64,000 nt of DNA. It comes from Natranaerofaba carboxydovora (GTDB lineage Bacteria; Bacillota; Natranaerobiia; Natranaerobiales; Natranaerofabaceae). Every line of letters starts with the position of its first letter. Position 1 is the first letter of the stretch. Shown piece after piece: positions 43,798 through 52,299 of the stretch. The translations under genes were made by a program, and so were the position numbers. The DNA is taken from positions 2,426,501 through 2,490,500 of the forward strand of contig NZ_CP054394.1 in assembly GCF_022539405.1 (NCBI RefSeq). Direction: 5' to 3'. The notes beneath the pieces are model-generated. The model made no database searches and was not told the DNA's origin. It saw only the letters and a program-made list of their open reading frames with translations.

Positions 43798-45210
43798 CTA
43801 CCTTCCAACCCCTCTATAGACAAAGCCTTTTGATTCTAGCTCTTCTTTGTCATATATGTTTCTACCATCAATGACTATCTTTTCTTTCATCTTTTCATTT
43901 GCTTCAGTGAAGTCTAGCTCTTTGAACTCTGGCCAGTCGGTTATAAGCATAAGAGCATGGGCATCATCAAGGACAGAGTACTCGCATCTTGCATAATCTA
44001 CTTCCATATCAGGATACTCTTCTTTGAAGTTATCCATGGCTTTTGGGTCATAAACTTTGACAAAGGCTCCAAGCTCAAGGAGTTTGTCTATTATATCTAG
44101 GGCCGGGCTATCACGGAGGTCATCAGTTCCCGGTTTGAAGGATAGCCCTAGTATGGCTATGGTCTTACCCCTAAGTATATTAAGCTCTTCTCTTAGCTTC
44201 TCTATCAGAAGCATACGCTGGGCGTAATTAGTTTTGCGGGCCTGCTTGATAAGGCCTAGTTCTTCACCGTATTCACCTGCCATGTAGAGTAAAGCTCTAG
44301 TATCCTTACCGAAGCAACTTCCACCCCAGCCTACACCCGCTCCAAGAAAGCTTGCACTTATACGGCTGTCTGAGCCAATTCCTTTGGCTACCTGATCTAT
44401 GTCAGCACCTAGCTTCTCAGCAAGGTTAGCTATCTCGTTGATGAAGCTTATCTTCATGGGTAAGAAGGCATTAGCTGCGTATTTAATAAGCTCTGCACTT
44501 CTTGGGTCAGTCTTAATAAAAGCAGGGTTTGGGTAGTTTTCAGGTCTTTTGACAGCTTCAGGTTCTTTGAAGTTCTGGTCTATTAAAGGCTTATAGAGTG
44601 TCTCCAGGGTGTCTTCTGCTTCCTTGTAGTCAGTACCTATTACAATTCTATCTGGATAGAGGGTATCTAGGATTGCTACTCCTTCCCTGAGAAACTCTGG
44701 TACTGATGCTGTATAGAAAGTAGCTTCAGTGTTTCTTTCTTTAAGTGATCTTTCTATAACTGCTTTTACCCTTTCCTGGGTGCCTACAGGTACTGTGGAT
44801 TTATTTACCACAACAGGTCCTCTAGTGTCAGCTGTGGATTGACTATTTGCAGATTGTCCTTTCTCCTCAAGGTGCTTTCCTATCTCTCTAGCTACTGCTT
44901 CTACTCCTGAGGTATCTGCATCCCCGTTATCTTTTGTGGGGGTACCTACACAGATGAAGATAACATCTGACGAATTAACATAATCTTTTAGTGAAGTGCT
45001 AAACTTCAAGTTATCATAGGCATCATGTAATAACTCCTCTAGACCGTGCTCGTAGATTGTAGGGGTCTTTTCTTTTAGCTTGGAGATGACAGCAGGGTTA
45101 GTATCAACGCAGGTTACTTTGTGACCTAGATAGGCAAGGGACACCCCTGTTGTAAGACCTACATAGCCTGTCCCAACTATAGTTATATTTAAAGATTTAT
45201 TTTCTGGCAT
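43798..45210 (-). CDS. ugd: UDP-glucose 6-dehydrogenase
   Basis: 470 residues. IVGTGYVGLTTGVSLAYLG is the Rossmann motif, then STVPVGT and EFLREG; the catalytic Cys is in GVGWGGSCFGKDTRAL, and LGLSFKPGTDDLRDSPA closes the second Rossmann half. It oxidises UDP-glucose to UDP-glucuronate with two NAD. Compared with TuaD-type sequences, about 14 extra residues (GQSANSQSTADTRGP) lie before VVVNKSTVPVGT. The SD is AAGGAAGG. It is separated from pgm by the RAYT gene. Confidence 0.95.
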   Translation of the reverse strand: MPENKSLNITIVGTGYVGLTTGVSLAYLGHKVTCVDTNPAVISKLKEKTPTIYEHGLEELLHDAYDNLKFSTSLKDYVNSSDVIFICVGTPTKDNGDADTSGVEAVAREIGKHLEEKGQSANSQSTADTRGPVVVNKSTVPVGTQERVKAVIERSLKERNTEATFYTASVPEFLREGVAILDTLYPDRIVIGTDYKEAEDTLETLYKPLIDQNFKEPEAVKRPENYPNPAFIKTDPRSAELIKYAANAFLPMKISFINEIANLAEKLGADIDQVAKGIGSDSRISASFLGAGVGWGGSCFGKDTRALLYMAGEYGEELGLIKQARKTNYAQRMLLIEKLREELNILRGKTIAILGLSFKPGTDDLRDSPALDIIDKLLELGAFVKVYDPKAMDNFKEEYPDMEVDYARCEYSVLDDAHALMLITDWPEFKELDFTEANEKMKEKIVIDGRNIYDKEELESKGFVYRGVGR

Positions 45211-45237
45211 TTAAAGCACCTTCCTTTTCATTTTTTT

Positions 45238-45264
45238 GAAGCAGCGGGACGGTTCTCCTGCTTC
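45238..45264. repeat. REP hairpin, left of RAYT
   Basis: GAAGCAG (45238-45244) pairs with CTGCTTC (45258-45264) around CGGGACGGTTCTC. It is the inverted counterpart of 46218-46245. Confidence 0.7.
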
Positions 45265-45309
45265 CCTTGCTTTTTCTGCTTTTCATTGCTTGCCGTTACT
45301 TATTTGATT

Positions 45310-46104
45310 TCATTCCTTTTTTGCTTTGAAGATCATACTCGGTGATATTTCTAGTATACGAGCTGCTTGCCTCTGAGTAACACCATCAAGTTCTTTTATC
45401 TTCAACAAAACCTTATCACGTTTTCTTTTTGCTAAGCCTTGAACTTCTTTAATATCCAATCCTAAAGATGAAATAACTTTATTAATTTCTTCTCTCGCTT
45501 TTTCATCGGTTAATCTGACTCCATTCATATCATCCAAGCAAGTATCAGTATTTTGAGCTTCATTAAATTCTTTAAACAATTCTATTGCTTCTTTTCTGTT
45601 CTTAGAAAAAGTCCCCAAGACAATATCAACATCTAGTAACTCGTGAAGGTGTATATTTTTTTTATAATATCCTCTACAACTACTCCACTTCCAGTTAACA
45701 GGTTTTTTTACCATGCCCGCTTTTACTGGATTTTGATGGATATAACGTATTACTGTTAATAAGTAGGCTTCATTCTCAACGGGTTCACTTCTAAATCTAT
45801 CCTGAAACAGATGACCAATATTATAATACTTATGGTTGTAATACCTTACATAGCTCACCGCTGTTCGTTTAATTATCTCCGCAAGATTCATTTCCCCTTC
45901 TTGTAGTAGCAAGTGGAGATGATTACTCATTAGACACCAGCCAAGAACCTTATATGAATTATTGTTATTGTTTTTTGATTTCTTTAAAGTACCAAGATAG
46001 CGAATACGGTCTTCGTCGTCATGAAATATCTCTTTACGATTCGTGCCTCTAAGTATGACATGATAAATCCTGGATTTACTTTTTTTCCTGGCCTGACGAG
46101 GCAT
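45310..46104 (-). CDS. REP-associated tyrosine transposase (RAYT, TnpA_REP)
   Basis: 264 residues. The Y1 transposase fold shows RIYHVILRGTNRKEIF, the HUH motif in MSNHLHLLL, the tyrosine helix KRTAVSYVRYYNHKY, and LFQDRFRSEPVENEAYLLTVIRYIHQNPVKA. RAYTs nick and rejoin REP palindromes. The gene is flanked on both sides by inverted copies of a GGGACGGTTCTC palindrome, the expected BIME layout. The C-terminal part has a helix-turn-helix-like segment (VTQRQAARILEISPS). Confidence 0.9.
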   Translation of the reverse strand: MPRQARKKSKSRIYHVILRGTNRKEIFHDDEDRIRYLGTLKKSKNNNNNSYKVLGWCLMSNHLHLLLQEGEMNLAEIIKRTAVSYVRYYNHKYYNIGHLFQDRFRSEPVENEAYLLTVIRYIHQNPVKAGMVKKPVNWKWSSCRGYYKKNIHLHELLDVDIVLGTFSKNRKEAIELFKEFNEAQNTDTCLDDMNGVRLTDEKAREEINKVISSLGLDIKEVQGLAKRKRDKVLLKIKELDGVTQRQAARILEISPSMIFKAKKE

Positions 46105-46217
46105 TTTTCGTCATCCCCTGTCAATATTTTCTTTTTAGCACTATAAGCTTACCACAAATAGCTAAAATAAACCAGAAAAAAATAAGGGGAGTAGAGCGGG
46201 AAAGTAGGAAGGCGAGC

Positions 46218-46245
46218 GAAGCGGGAGAACCGTCCCGCTGCTTCC
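46218..46245. repeat. REP hairpin, right of RAYT
   Basis: GCGGGAGAACCGTCCCGC plus flanks GAA and TGCTTCC. It is the reverse complement of the left copy with one substitution. Confidence 0.7.
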
Positions 46246-46258
46246 AAGTCTATTCCTG

Positions 46259-47722
46259 CTAGATACCAAGCAGTTCTCTGGCCGAGTCAAGGATCTCCTG
46301 CAGGTTCTTCTCACTATCACTTTCCCCATAGATTCTAACAAGGTCCTCTGTACCCGATGGGCGCATAAGACACCAGGAGCCATCAGATAAATATAGTTTT
46401 AGACCTTTTTGTCTATTTATCTTCTCAACCCCTCTATAGGCCAGGTTGTTTGGTTTTAGTTCTTCTAAGAGGGTTAGGATTTTTTCTTTTTGATCTCTTG
46501 TGAGAGATAGGTCTATTCTTTTACTAATGAAGGTACCGTATTTTTCTTCTGTTTTTTTTAGAAGACCCTCTAGGTCTGTTTCTTTTTCTTCTAGGATTTC
46601 AGTGATAAATAGGGCTGCTGCTATTCCGTCTTTTTCTGGGTATTTTGGGTCTACACCAAGACCACCACTTTCTTCTGCTCCCATGATGGCATTCTGGGTT
46701 AGCATGGCATGGGTAAGGTATTTGAAGCCTACTGGTGTTTCTACAATAGATAGGCCTTTCTCCCCTGCTACCTTGTCTATGGCGTGGGTAGTAGCTATTG
46801 TCCTTGATAAGGATAGGTTGGATATTTTGGCTTCATTTTCTTGACCATGTTCATAATCATGCTTAGCTCTATCAATCCACTTGTCAGTTGTATAATCTGC
46901 AACTGAGCCAAATATCTGATTGGGGCTAATGTAGTCTCCTGTGGACGATACCACTCCGAATCTATCAGCATCCCCGTCAAGAGCAAGGCCAAGGTCTGCT
47001 TTTTGGTCTATGACAGCTTGTTTTAGGTATTCTAGGTTATCATCCATTGGTTCTGGCAATTTGCCACAGAAGTCCGGGGACGGTTCTTCTGCTACGGTAT
47101 GTACCTCGTGGCCTCTCTCTTCTAAGAGTAAAGCCAGATAACCACACCCAGCCCCGTGCATGGAGTCTACTACTATTTTTAGCTTTTTGGGTGGGGCTTG
47201 ATCTTGGTGCTTAGATGATGCATTATTTTTATCTCTTAGATGGTCCTTGTAGAGATTTTCAAAAGAAGTTATTTTTAAAAGGTCAGCTTTTTCTTTGTAT
47301 GTTGATGGCTTATCTGGGATAAGCTCTTCTATTTCCCGGGTAATGTAGTCGTATGCAGGCCCACCGTAATGGGGGAAAAACTTAAACCCATTATATTCTG
47401 GTGGGTTATGGCTTGCTGTTATCATAACTGCTCCTGCTAAGTCTTTTTCTTTAATCACGTGAGACAGGGCAGGAGTTGGTAGATAGCTATCATTTAAGTA
47501 GACAGGGATATCATATATGGTAAAGGTTTTGGCAGCAATTTCGGCGAATTCATCAGAGTGTTTTCTTGTATCATAGCCTATGGCTATGCCTTTTTTCTCA
47601 TCTATATCTGATTTTATAAGATGTCTTGCTACTCCTTCTGTGGCTCTTTTTACGTTTTGGGTGGTGAAGTCTTTTGATATTTTATCTCTCCAGCCATCTG
47701 TGCCAAATTTTATTTTACTCAT
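46259..47722 (-). CDS. phosphoglucomutase/phosphomannomutase
   Basis: 487 residues of the alpha-D-phosphohexomutase family: TASHNPPEYNGFKF (catalytic Ser), LALDGDADRFGV (metal loop), EESGGLG (sugar loop) and RPSGTEDLVRIYGES (phosphate loop). It converts glucose-6-P to glucose-1-P for GalU. Two polar insertions relative to typical members are seen (near KNNASSKHQDQAPPKK and KHDYEHGQENEAKIS). Thirty-five nt after pgi; GGAGG SD. Confidence 0.93.
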   Translation of the reverse strand: MSKIKFGTDGWRDKISKDFTTQNVKRATEGVARHLIKSDIDEKKGIAIGYDTRKHSDEFAEIAAKTFTIYDIPVYLNDSYLPTPALSHVIKEKDLAGAVMITASHNPPEYNGFKFFPHYGGPAYDYITREIEELIPDKPSTYKEKADLLKITSFENLYKDHLRDKNNASSKHQDQAPPKKLKIVVDSMHGAGCGYLALLLEERGHEVHTVAEEPSPDFCGKLPEPMDDNLEYLKQAVIDQKADLGLALDGDADRFGVVSSTGDYISPNQIFGSVADYTTDKWIDRAKHDYEHGQENEAKISNLSLSRTIATTHAIDKVAGEKGLSIVETPVGFKYLTHAMLTQNAIMGAEESGGLGVDPKYPEKDGIAAALFITEILEEKETDLEGLLKKTEEKYGTFISKRIDLSLTRDQKEKILTLLEELKPNNLAYRGVEKINRQKGLKLYLSDGSWCLMRPSGTEDLVRIYGESDSEKNLQEILDSARELLGI

Positions 47723-47757
47723 GTTATACTGCCTCCTTCAAATATGATGTTGTTATA

Positions 47758-49107
47758 TTAATCAAACATAGACTCCTTTTGGTCGTCGTTAGAGTTAGAA
47801 GAAGAGGAAGCAGGAGAACCGGTCCCAAGGCTTTCTCTTATGTTTTGCTTGTATTTTTCCACCCCTGGTTGGACAAAGGGGTTAACTCCTAGTAGATAAG
47901 CGCTCATAGCACAGGCTTTCATGAAAAAGTAGGTTAGCATGCCGAAGTAATACGGGCTTTTCTCTGGTACGTCTATCTTGATATTTGGTACATCTCCCAT
48001 GCTGTGGGCTTTTATGGTTCCTTCACAGGCTATCTCGTTTAGGTCTGATATCTCCCAGCCAGAATAATTCTTATCTCCTTTTAGAGTGTTAAGCCTATTG
48101 TCAGGCCTATTAACCCATATTGTAGTGGAGAAGAAATCCCTTCTTCCCTCCTGGACGTACTGGCCAAGGGAGTGAAGATCTCTTGTATATGATGCCCCAA
48201 CGGGGAAGATTCCTTTCTTTTGTTTGCCTTCGCTTTCACCATACAGCTGTTTCCACCATTCACCGAGCAGCTCTAGAGATGGGTCATAGCTTGCTAGCAG
48301 CTCGATGGTTTTTCCTTTTTTGTAGAAGATATTTCTTAGGGCTGCATATCTATAGCAGGGGTTTTCTTCTATATCTTTTTCGCTGTAGATGGTTTCTGCG
48401 TCTTTGGCCCCTTCTAGGACTTTTTCTGTATCGATCCCCATAATCTCAAAAGGAAATAACGCTACCGGGGTATGGACTGTGTATCTACCGGGCATTCCTT
48501 CGGGGATTACAAGGGTGTCATAACCCTCTTTTAGGGCAAGCTTGTAGAGGGGCCCTTTTTGACTAGAGGTGGTGACTATTATTCTGTTCTTTGCTTCTTT
48601 TTTGCCGTATTTTTTCTCTAAATGGTCTTTAAATATATCAAAAACTATATTTGGTTCTAGGGTTGTACCTGATTTTGACACTACGTTTATATAGAGGTTT
48701 TTGTCTTTTAGCAGCTCATAGAGTTCTTTTATGTAATCAGAGCTAAGACTGCTCCCGGCAAAAAACACCTGAGGACCATTTCTTTCTTCTCTTGGTAGTT
48801 GATTGTGAAAAGAACTGCACAGGAAGTTAAACCCTGCTCTACTGCTAAGATAAGAACCTCCAACACCAATTACCAAGAAAACATCGGCATTTTCTTTTAC
48901 CCTTTTGGCGATCTCTTTTAAGTCCTTGTGGCCTTTGCTGTTTAAGAACTCAGATGGCCAACCGATCCAGCGGGTTTCTTCTTTTCCTGGACCTTTTTGC
49001 TCGTGAAGGATATGGTGTACTGATTTTATATTTTCTCTAAAAAAGAACAACTCGTCCTCACAGACAAACTGTTCAGGGTATTTTAGTTCAAGGGTTATTT
49101 TGGACAT
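47758..49107 (-). CDS. pgi: glucose-6-phosphate isomerase
   Basis: About 449 residues. VVSKSGTTLEPN, GMPGRYTVHTPVALFPFEIMG, GESEGKQKKGIFPVGASYTRDLHSLG (split in three motifs) and CAMSAYLLGVNPFVQPG mark the Firmicute-type Pgi. It interconverts glucose-6-P and fructose-6-P, here the first step of the UDP-sugar operon. ATG 49107 has AGGTGG 8 nt upstream. The last 25 codons (after KQNIRESLG) are a Ser/Asn tail encoded partly by a REP-like sequence at 47806-47826. Confidence 0.94.
   Translation of the reverse strand: MSKITLELKYPEQFVCEDELFFFRENIKSVHHILHEQKGPGKEETRWIGWPSEFLNSKGHKDLKEIAKRVKENADVFLVIGVGGSYLSSRAGFNFLCSSFHNQLPREERNGPQVFFAGSSLSSDYIKELYELLKDKNLYINVVSKSGTTLEPNIVFDIFKDHLEKKYGKKEAKNRIIVTTSSQKGPLYKLALKEGYDTLVIPEGMPGRYTVHTPVALFPFEIMGIDTEKVLEGAKDAETIYSEKDIEENPCYRYAALRNIFYKKGKTIELLASYDPSLELLGEWWKQLYGESEGKQKKGIFPVGASYTRDLHSLGQYVQEGRRDFFSTTIWVNRPDNRLNTLKGDKNYSGWEISDLNEIACEGTIKAHSMGDVPNIKIDVPEKSPYYFGMLTYFFMKACAMSAYLLGVNPFVQPGVEKYKQNIRESLGTGSPASSSSNSNDDQKESMFD
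47806..47826. repeat. REP-like sequence inside the pgi 3' end
   Basis: GGAAGCAGGAGAACCGGTCC, matching the REP family except for one inserted G. It encodes GTGSPASS in the extra C-terminal tail of Pgi. Confidence 0.6.
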
Positions 49108-49233
49108 ATTTATAACCACCTTCGCTTTTTGTCCTCTTCAATTCATCACAATATCCGGCTTCAGTATTAGATGAGATACTTATTGATGAGATACTATTAT
49201 AGTAGATTCTATGTGTTTTTGTTTTTTCCTGCA

Positions 49234-49279
49234 AAAGTAAAACCTCCTGCAAAAAACTGTAAGCAGGAGGTTTTACTTT
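49234..49279. terminator. bidirectional terminator, 17-bp perfect stem
   Basis: AAAGTAAAACCTCCTGC (49234-49250) pairs with 49263-49279. GC core CCTCCTGC with A/T tracts on both sides. Confidence 0.85.
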
Positions 49280-49286
49280 AGTATTA

Positions 49287-49315
49287 GGAAACAGCGGAAC
49301 CGGTCTACTGCTTCC
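49287..49315. repeat. REP-like sequence at the end of surface pseudogene
   Basis: GGAAACAGCGGAACCGGT then CTACTGCTTCC, a diverged member of the RAYT-linked palindrome family. Confidence 0.5.
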
Positions 49316-51286
49316 TACATCTCTACAGTTATCTCCTCTTCGTCTTCGTCCCATTCTACATCTGCACCAAAGGCTTCTGCGAAGAATCTAAAGGGTATCA
49401 TGGTTCTATCAGAGTCTTCATCTATATATGGCTCACTATCTAACTCATGGGGTTCATCATCAATATAGGCTGTTATTTCGTCTATAAATAACATTACTTC
49501 TGTTCCTTCGTATTCTGCTTCTACTGCTCTTTTGTCACTGTCCCATTCTACGTCAACACCAAGTAGTTCGCCGATTATTCTAAATGGCAGATAGGTACGG
49601 TTATCTTCTTCTCTTATTACAGGGGCTGCGTCTATCATCATATCATCACCATCGACGTATGCTACCTGGCTTCCTATGCTTACTACTATCTCTGTATCTT
49701 CATCATCTTCAAAGTTTAAGGTAATATCTTTACTTATACCCACATCTGTGTAGATGGTCACAGATGTTTGTGGCACTTGACGGATCAAGATCTAGTTCTA
49801 TTCTTTCTACGTCATCTCTAGAGGTAACTGTAAATTCTACCTCATCGATTTCACCTTCATCACTAGGACCTCTGTATGCTGTAACTTCTACATCACCAGT
49901 GGCATTTGTTACAACGTTAAATTCTACATCTCCGTTAGATGGATAGGCTCCAATAACCCATTCTTCATCGCCTTCTTCGCCATCTAAAACTCTACCATAA
50001 TCTTCGTCAATGTCAACTACAGATGCATCTCCATCGAAGTGAAGCTCAAATACTACAGCTCCGTGGTCGTCATAATTAACTCTTGTTCCATCAGTTGTAC
50101 GGAAACGCATTTCAAACTCGTTATCATCGCCAAGTTCTACTTCATCATCGTAGTCTCTTTCTTATACTGCTTGCAGATGCACTATAGCGAGCACTTTCAA
50201 AGTCAACTACTTCTACTGAACCTCCATCACTATCATCTTCACTTGTAACATAGTAGTCAAAAGTATCTCCAATATCCTGATCTCTGTCAATATCAACTTC
50301 AAATGTTACTTGAGTTTTTTCGCCACCCTCAAGGGTTACTTCTTCTGTTTGATCAGCATCCCCATCATCATCATCCTGGTCCCAATAGAATTCTATATCC
50401 TGTGTCGCTTCATTTGTGCCTTCATTTGCTACATCTACAACTGCCTCGAAAGTGCTTCCTTGCATGACTGTATCTGATGTTTCATCTCATTGATATCAAC
50501 TTGGAAGTCAACTTCTTCAGGTGCTACTGTTGATAGTTCTACATCATTACTTGAAATATCTGCACCTACAAAAGCAGCACTTTCTGCATTAAAAGATTCA
50601 GTAGTTTCTTCTGTTATTCTCCCTTGGAATGAAATTACTAAAGTGTTGTCATCAATTACCTCAAAATCGATATCACCAGAGCCATCGTCTAGCCCAAAAC
50701 TGTCTGCTATGTTAGTTAAATCAGGGTTGTAATTCGATTCGTCTCTCGCTCCACTTGCAAATTCGTCGTTATTAACTGTCAATTCTATTGAAGGATCCCA
50801 TGTGCCATAGGTAAATTCACTATCATCAATTTCTATTCCAAATACATTTACTATTTCTGTTTCAGAGTGACTAAAGCGACCTATATGAGTATCAAACTCT
50901 ACTGTCACGGTAAGCTCATGTTCGCCAGCTATATTTTCCTCTGCATCTTGATCATCATTTAACCAAAAGTCGTCTGGATCATAAGTTCCACCTGAAATTG
51001 AAGCATAATCAAAACTGTAAACTTCTCCAACAATGTCTGACTCTATTGTTACTTCCACATCATCTTTATCAAAGCTATCATACGAACCACCTGTAACTGA
51101 GTTTTCATATGCAATATTACTTACACTTAAGTCATCAATTTCTTCTTCAGTATGGTAGTAGTCATCTACATTAATGTCAAATTCTTCGCTAGCAACTTCC
51201 TGTCCCATCGCTACCCCACTAAATAGGGTAAATACCATAGCTAGTGCGATTAAAAGTGAAATAGATTTTCTCGTTGTTTTTTTCAT
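49315..51286 (-). pseudogene. surface protein split by three frameshifts
   Basis: Four overlapping frames together make one acidic secreted protein of about 650 residues. The signal peptide MKKTTRKSISLLIALAM is almost identical to that of the gene starting at 59770. Frame breaks lie near 50480 (AATGAGATGAA, dinucleotide slip), 50150 (in an AAGAAAGAGA run) and 49755-49775. The domain YSASASSI...DYDDEVELGDDNEFEM recurs elsewhere in the window. The C-terminal two stalk units are nearly identical to those of 55001-57199. ATG 51286 has AAGGAGGG. The gene is broken unless frames are joined by recoding or the sequence has errors. Confidence 0.75.
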
Positions 51287-51501
51287 GTAATCTTTTCCCT
51301 CCTTCAAATTGTCTTACTAAACTACTTAAATAAATTACGTTCTTACTAATACTTTCTTTTGTTTGTCAACAAACAAAAGCCTTTTTCAAGGTATAAACTT
51401 CAATTGGTCGACCAAAACTAATTGGTGTAAGATACCTTTTTCCTTAGTAACTCTGGTTGGAAAGTGTTCTTGACCCCTGCTCTTTTTACCACCCCCTAAA
51501 G
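51287..51501 (-). promoter_or_regulatory. conserved 5' leader shared with the 59770 gene (copy 1)
   Basis: About 215 nt, alignable almost base for base with 59771-59987. Conserved elements are an 11-bp inverted repeat CTTTTGTTTGT (51356-51366 with 51369-51379) and the palindrome TTGGTCGACCAA (51404-51415). Confidence 0.6.
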
Positions 51502-51507
51502 AGACTT

Positions 51508-51537
51508 ATTATAATTAAGCTTTTTTGTCTATGTGAA
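51508..51537 (-). promoter_or_regulatory. promoter of the split surface gene
   Basis: TTCACA (51537-51532), 18-nt spacer, TATAAT (51513-51508) on the minus strand, inside an AAGCTTTTTT/AAAAAAGCTT palindrome. Confidence 0.5.
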
Positions 51538-51631
51538 AAAAGCTTATAAACTAATCCAGGTGGTGACTTACAATTCGCAAGGAGGGAAAGTCACATGAGT
51601 AACCTTTATTTTTCTGAAATGGATTATAAAT

Positions 51632-51653
51632 AAAAAAACCCCTATAAATAGGG
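51632..51653 (-). terminator. short terminator-like hairpin
   Basis: CCCTAT-TT-ATAGGG followed by GTTTTTTTATTT on the minus strand. Confidence 0.5.
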
Positions 51654-51942
51654 AGCGAAGAAACTACATTTAATTCCACTTGCCATTTTTTTATCTAGAT
51701 TAAATCAGATTATTTCCATTTAATTTTTTTCACTCTAAATATATCAAAGCACTATTTATTCTATTTACTTTGAATATATCAACTATTAATAAAGCTTCTT
51801 TTTATTAATCACTATAAATTTACAGTACATTTGTTCTATCTATTTTAATTTAAAGCAGCTATTTTTTAAGCTACTAAAAACTTACTTCTTTTTTCAGAGC
51901 TAGTTAATGAATCGGTTACACTTAACTAGACAAATAAACAAA
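51654..51942. other. AT-rich gap, nothing recognised
   Basis: No credible ORF, RNA gene or strong hairpin on either strand. Confidence 0.5.
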
Positions 51943-51971
51943 TAAAAACCCCGGCCAATATGATGCCGGGA
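51943..51971 (-). terminator. terminator after Rpn-like tail gene (locus 2)
   Basis: CCCGG, 11-nt loop, CCGGG, then GTTTTTATTTG on the minus strand. Confidence 0.75.
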
Positions 51972-51999
51972 CCAGAACTTCTTATTTTTTTACGCTTTT

Positions 52000-52284
52000 T
52001 TATTTTTTTAATTTTTCTATTACGTTTAACAACTCTTTTTCTGTTTCAAGGTTAATCAGTTTGACTACTATTTCCTCTAGCTTCTCTTTTTGAGATATGC
52101 CTTTGATTTTTTCCTCAGTAGAGTCTTTAATAGAACCAAATTTTTGTTTAGCCTGGTTTATAATTACTGTTTTTAAAGCATTTAATTCTCCTTCTGCTTT
52201 GCCTTCTGCTTTGCCTTTCTCTATGCCTTCTTTTCTGCCTTCTTCTCTACCTTTTCTTTCCCACGAAGTCATTAATTTTTCCAA
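52000..52284 (-). CDS. stand-alone Rpn-like C-terminal tail (locus 2)
   Basis: 94 residues from TTG 52284 (AGGGG 8 nt upstream; in-frame GTG 52293 also possible). LEKLMTSWERKGREEG, an extended EG(K/A)AEG repeat, NALKTVIINQAKQKFGSI and STEEKIKGISQKEKLEEIV copy the tail of the upstream gene with more repeat units. It is parallel to 38854-39024 at locus 1. Possible antitoxin-like regulator of Rpn nucleases. Confidence 0.65.
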   Translation of the reverse strand: MEKLMTSWERKGREEGRKEGIEKGKAEGKAEGELNALKTVIINQAKQKFGSIKDSTEEKIKGISQKEKLEEIVVKLINLETEKELLNVIEKLKK

Positions 52285-52299
52285 CTTCTTCACCCCTGC

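Noticed and set aside
47060-47100. GGGGACGGTTCTTCTGC inside the phosphohexomutase gene, resembling the REP core
   Set aside because: It encodes the family-conserved segment EPSPDFCGKLPEPM at normal length, so the match is probably coincidental.
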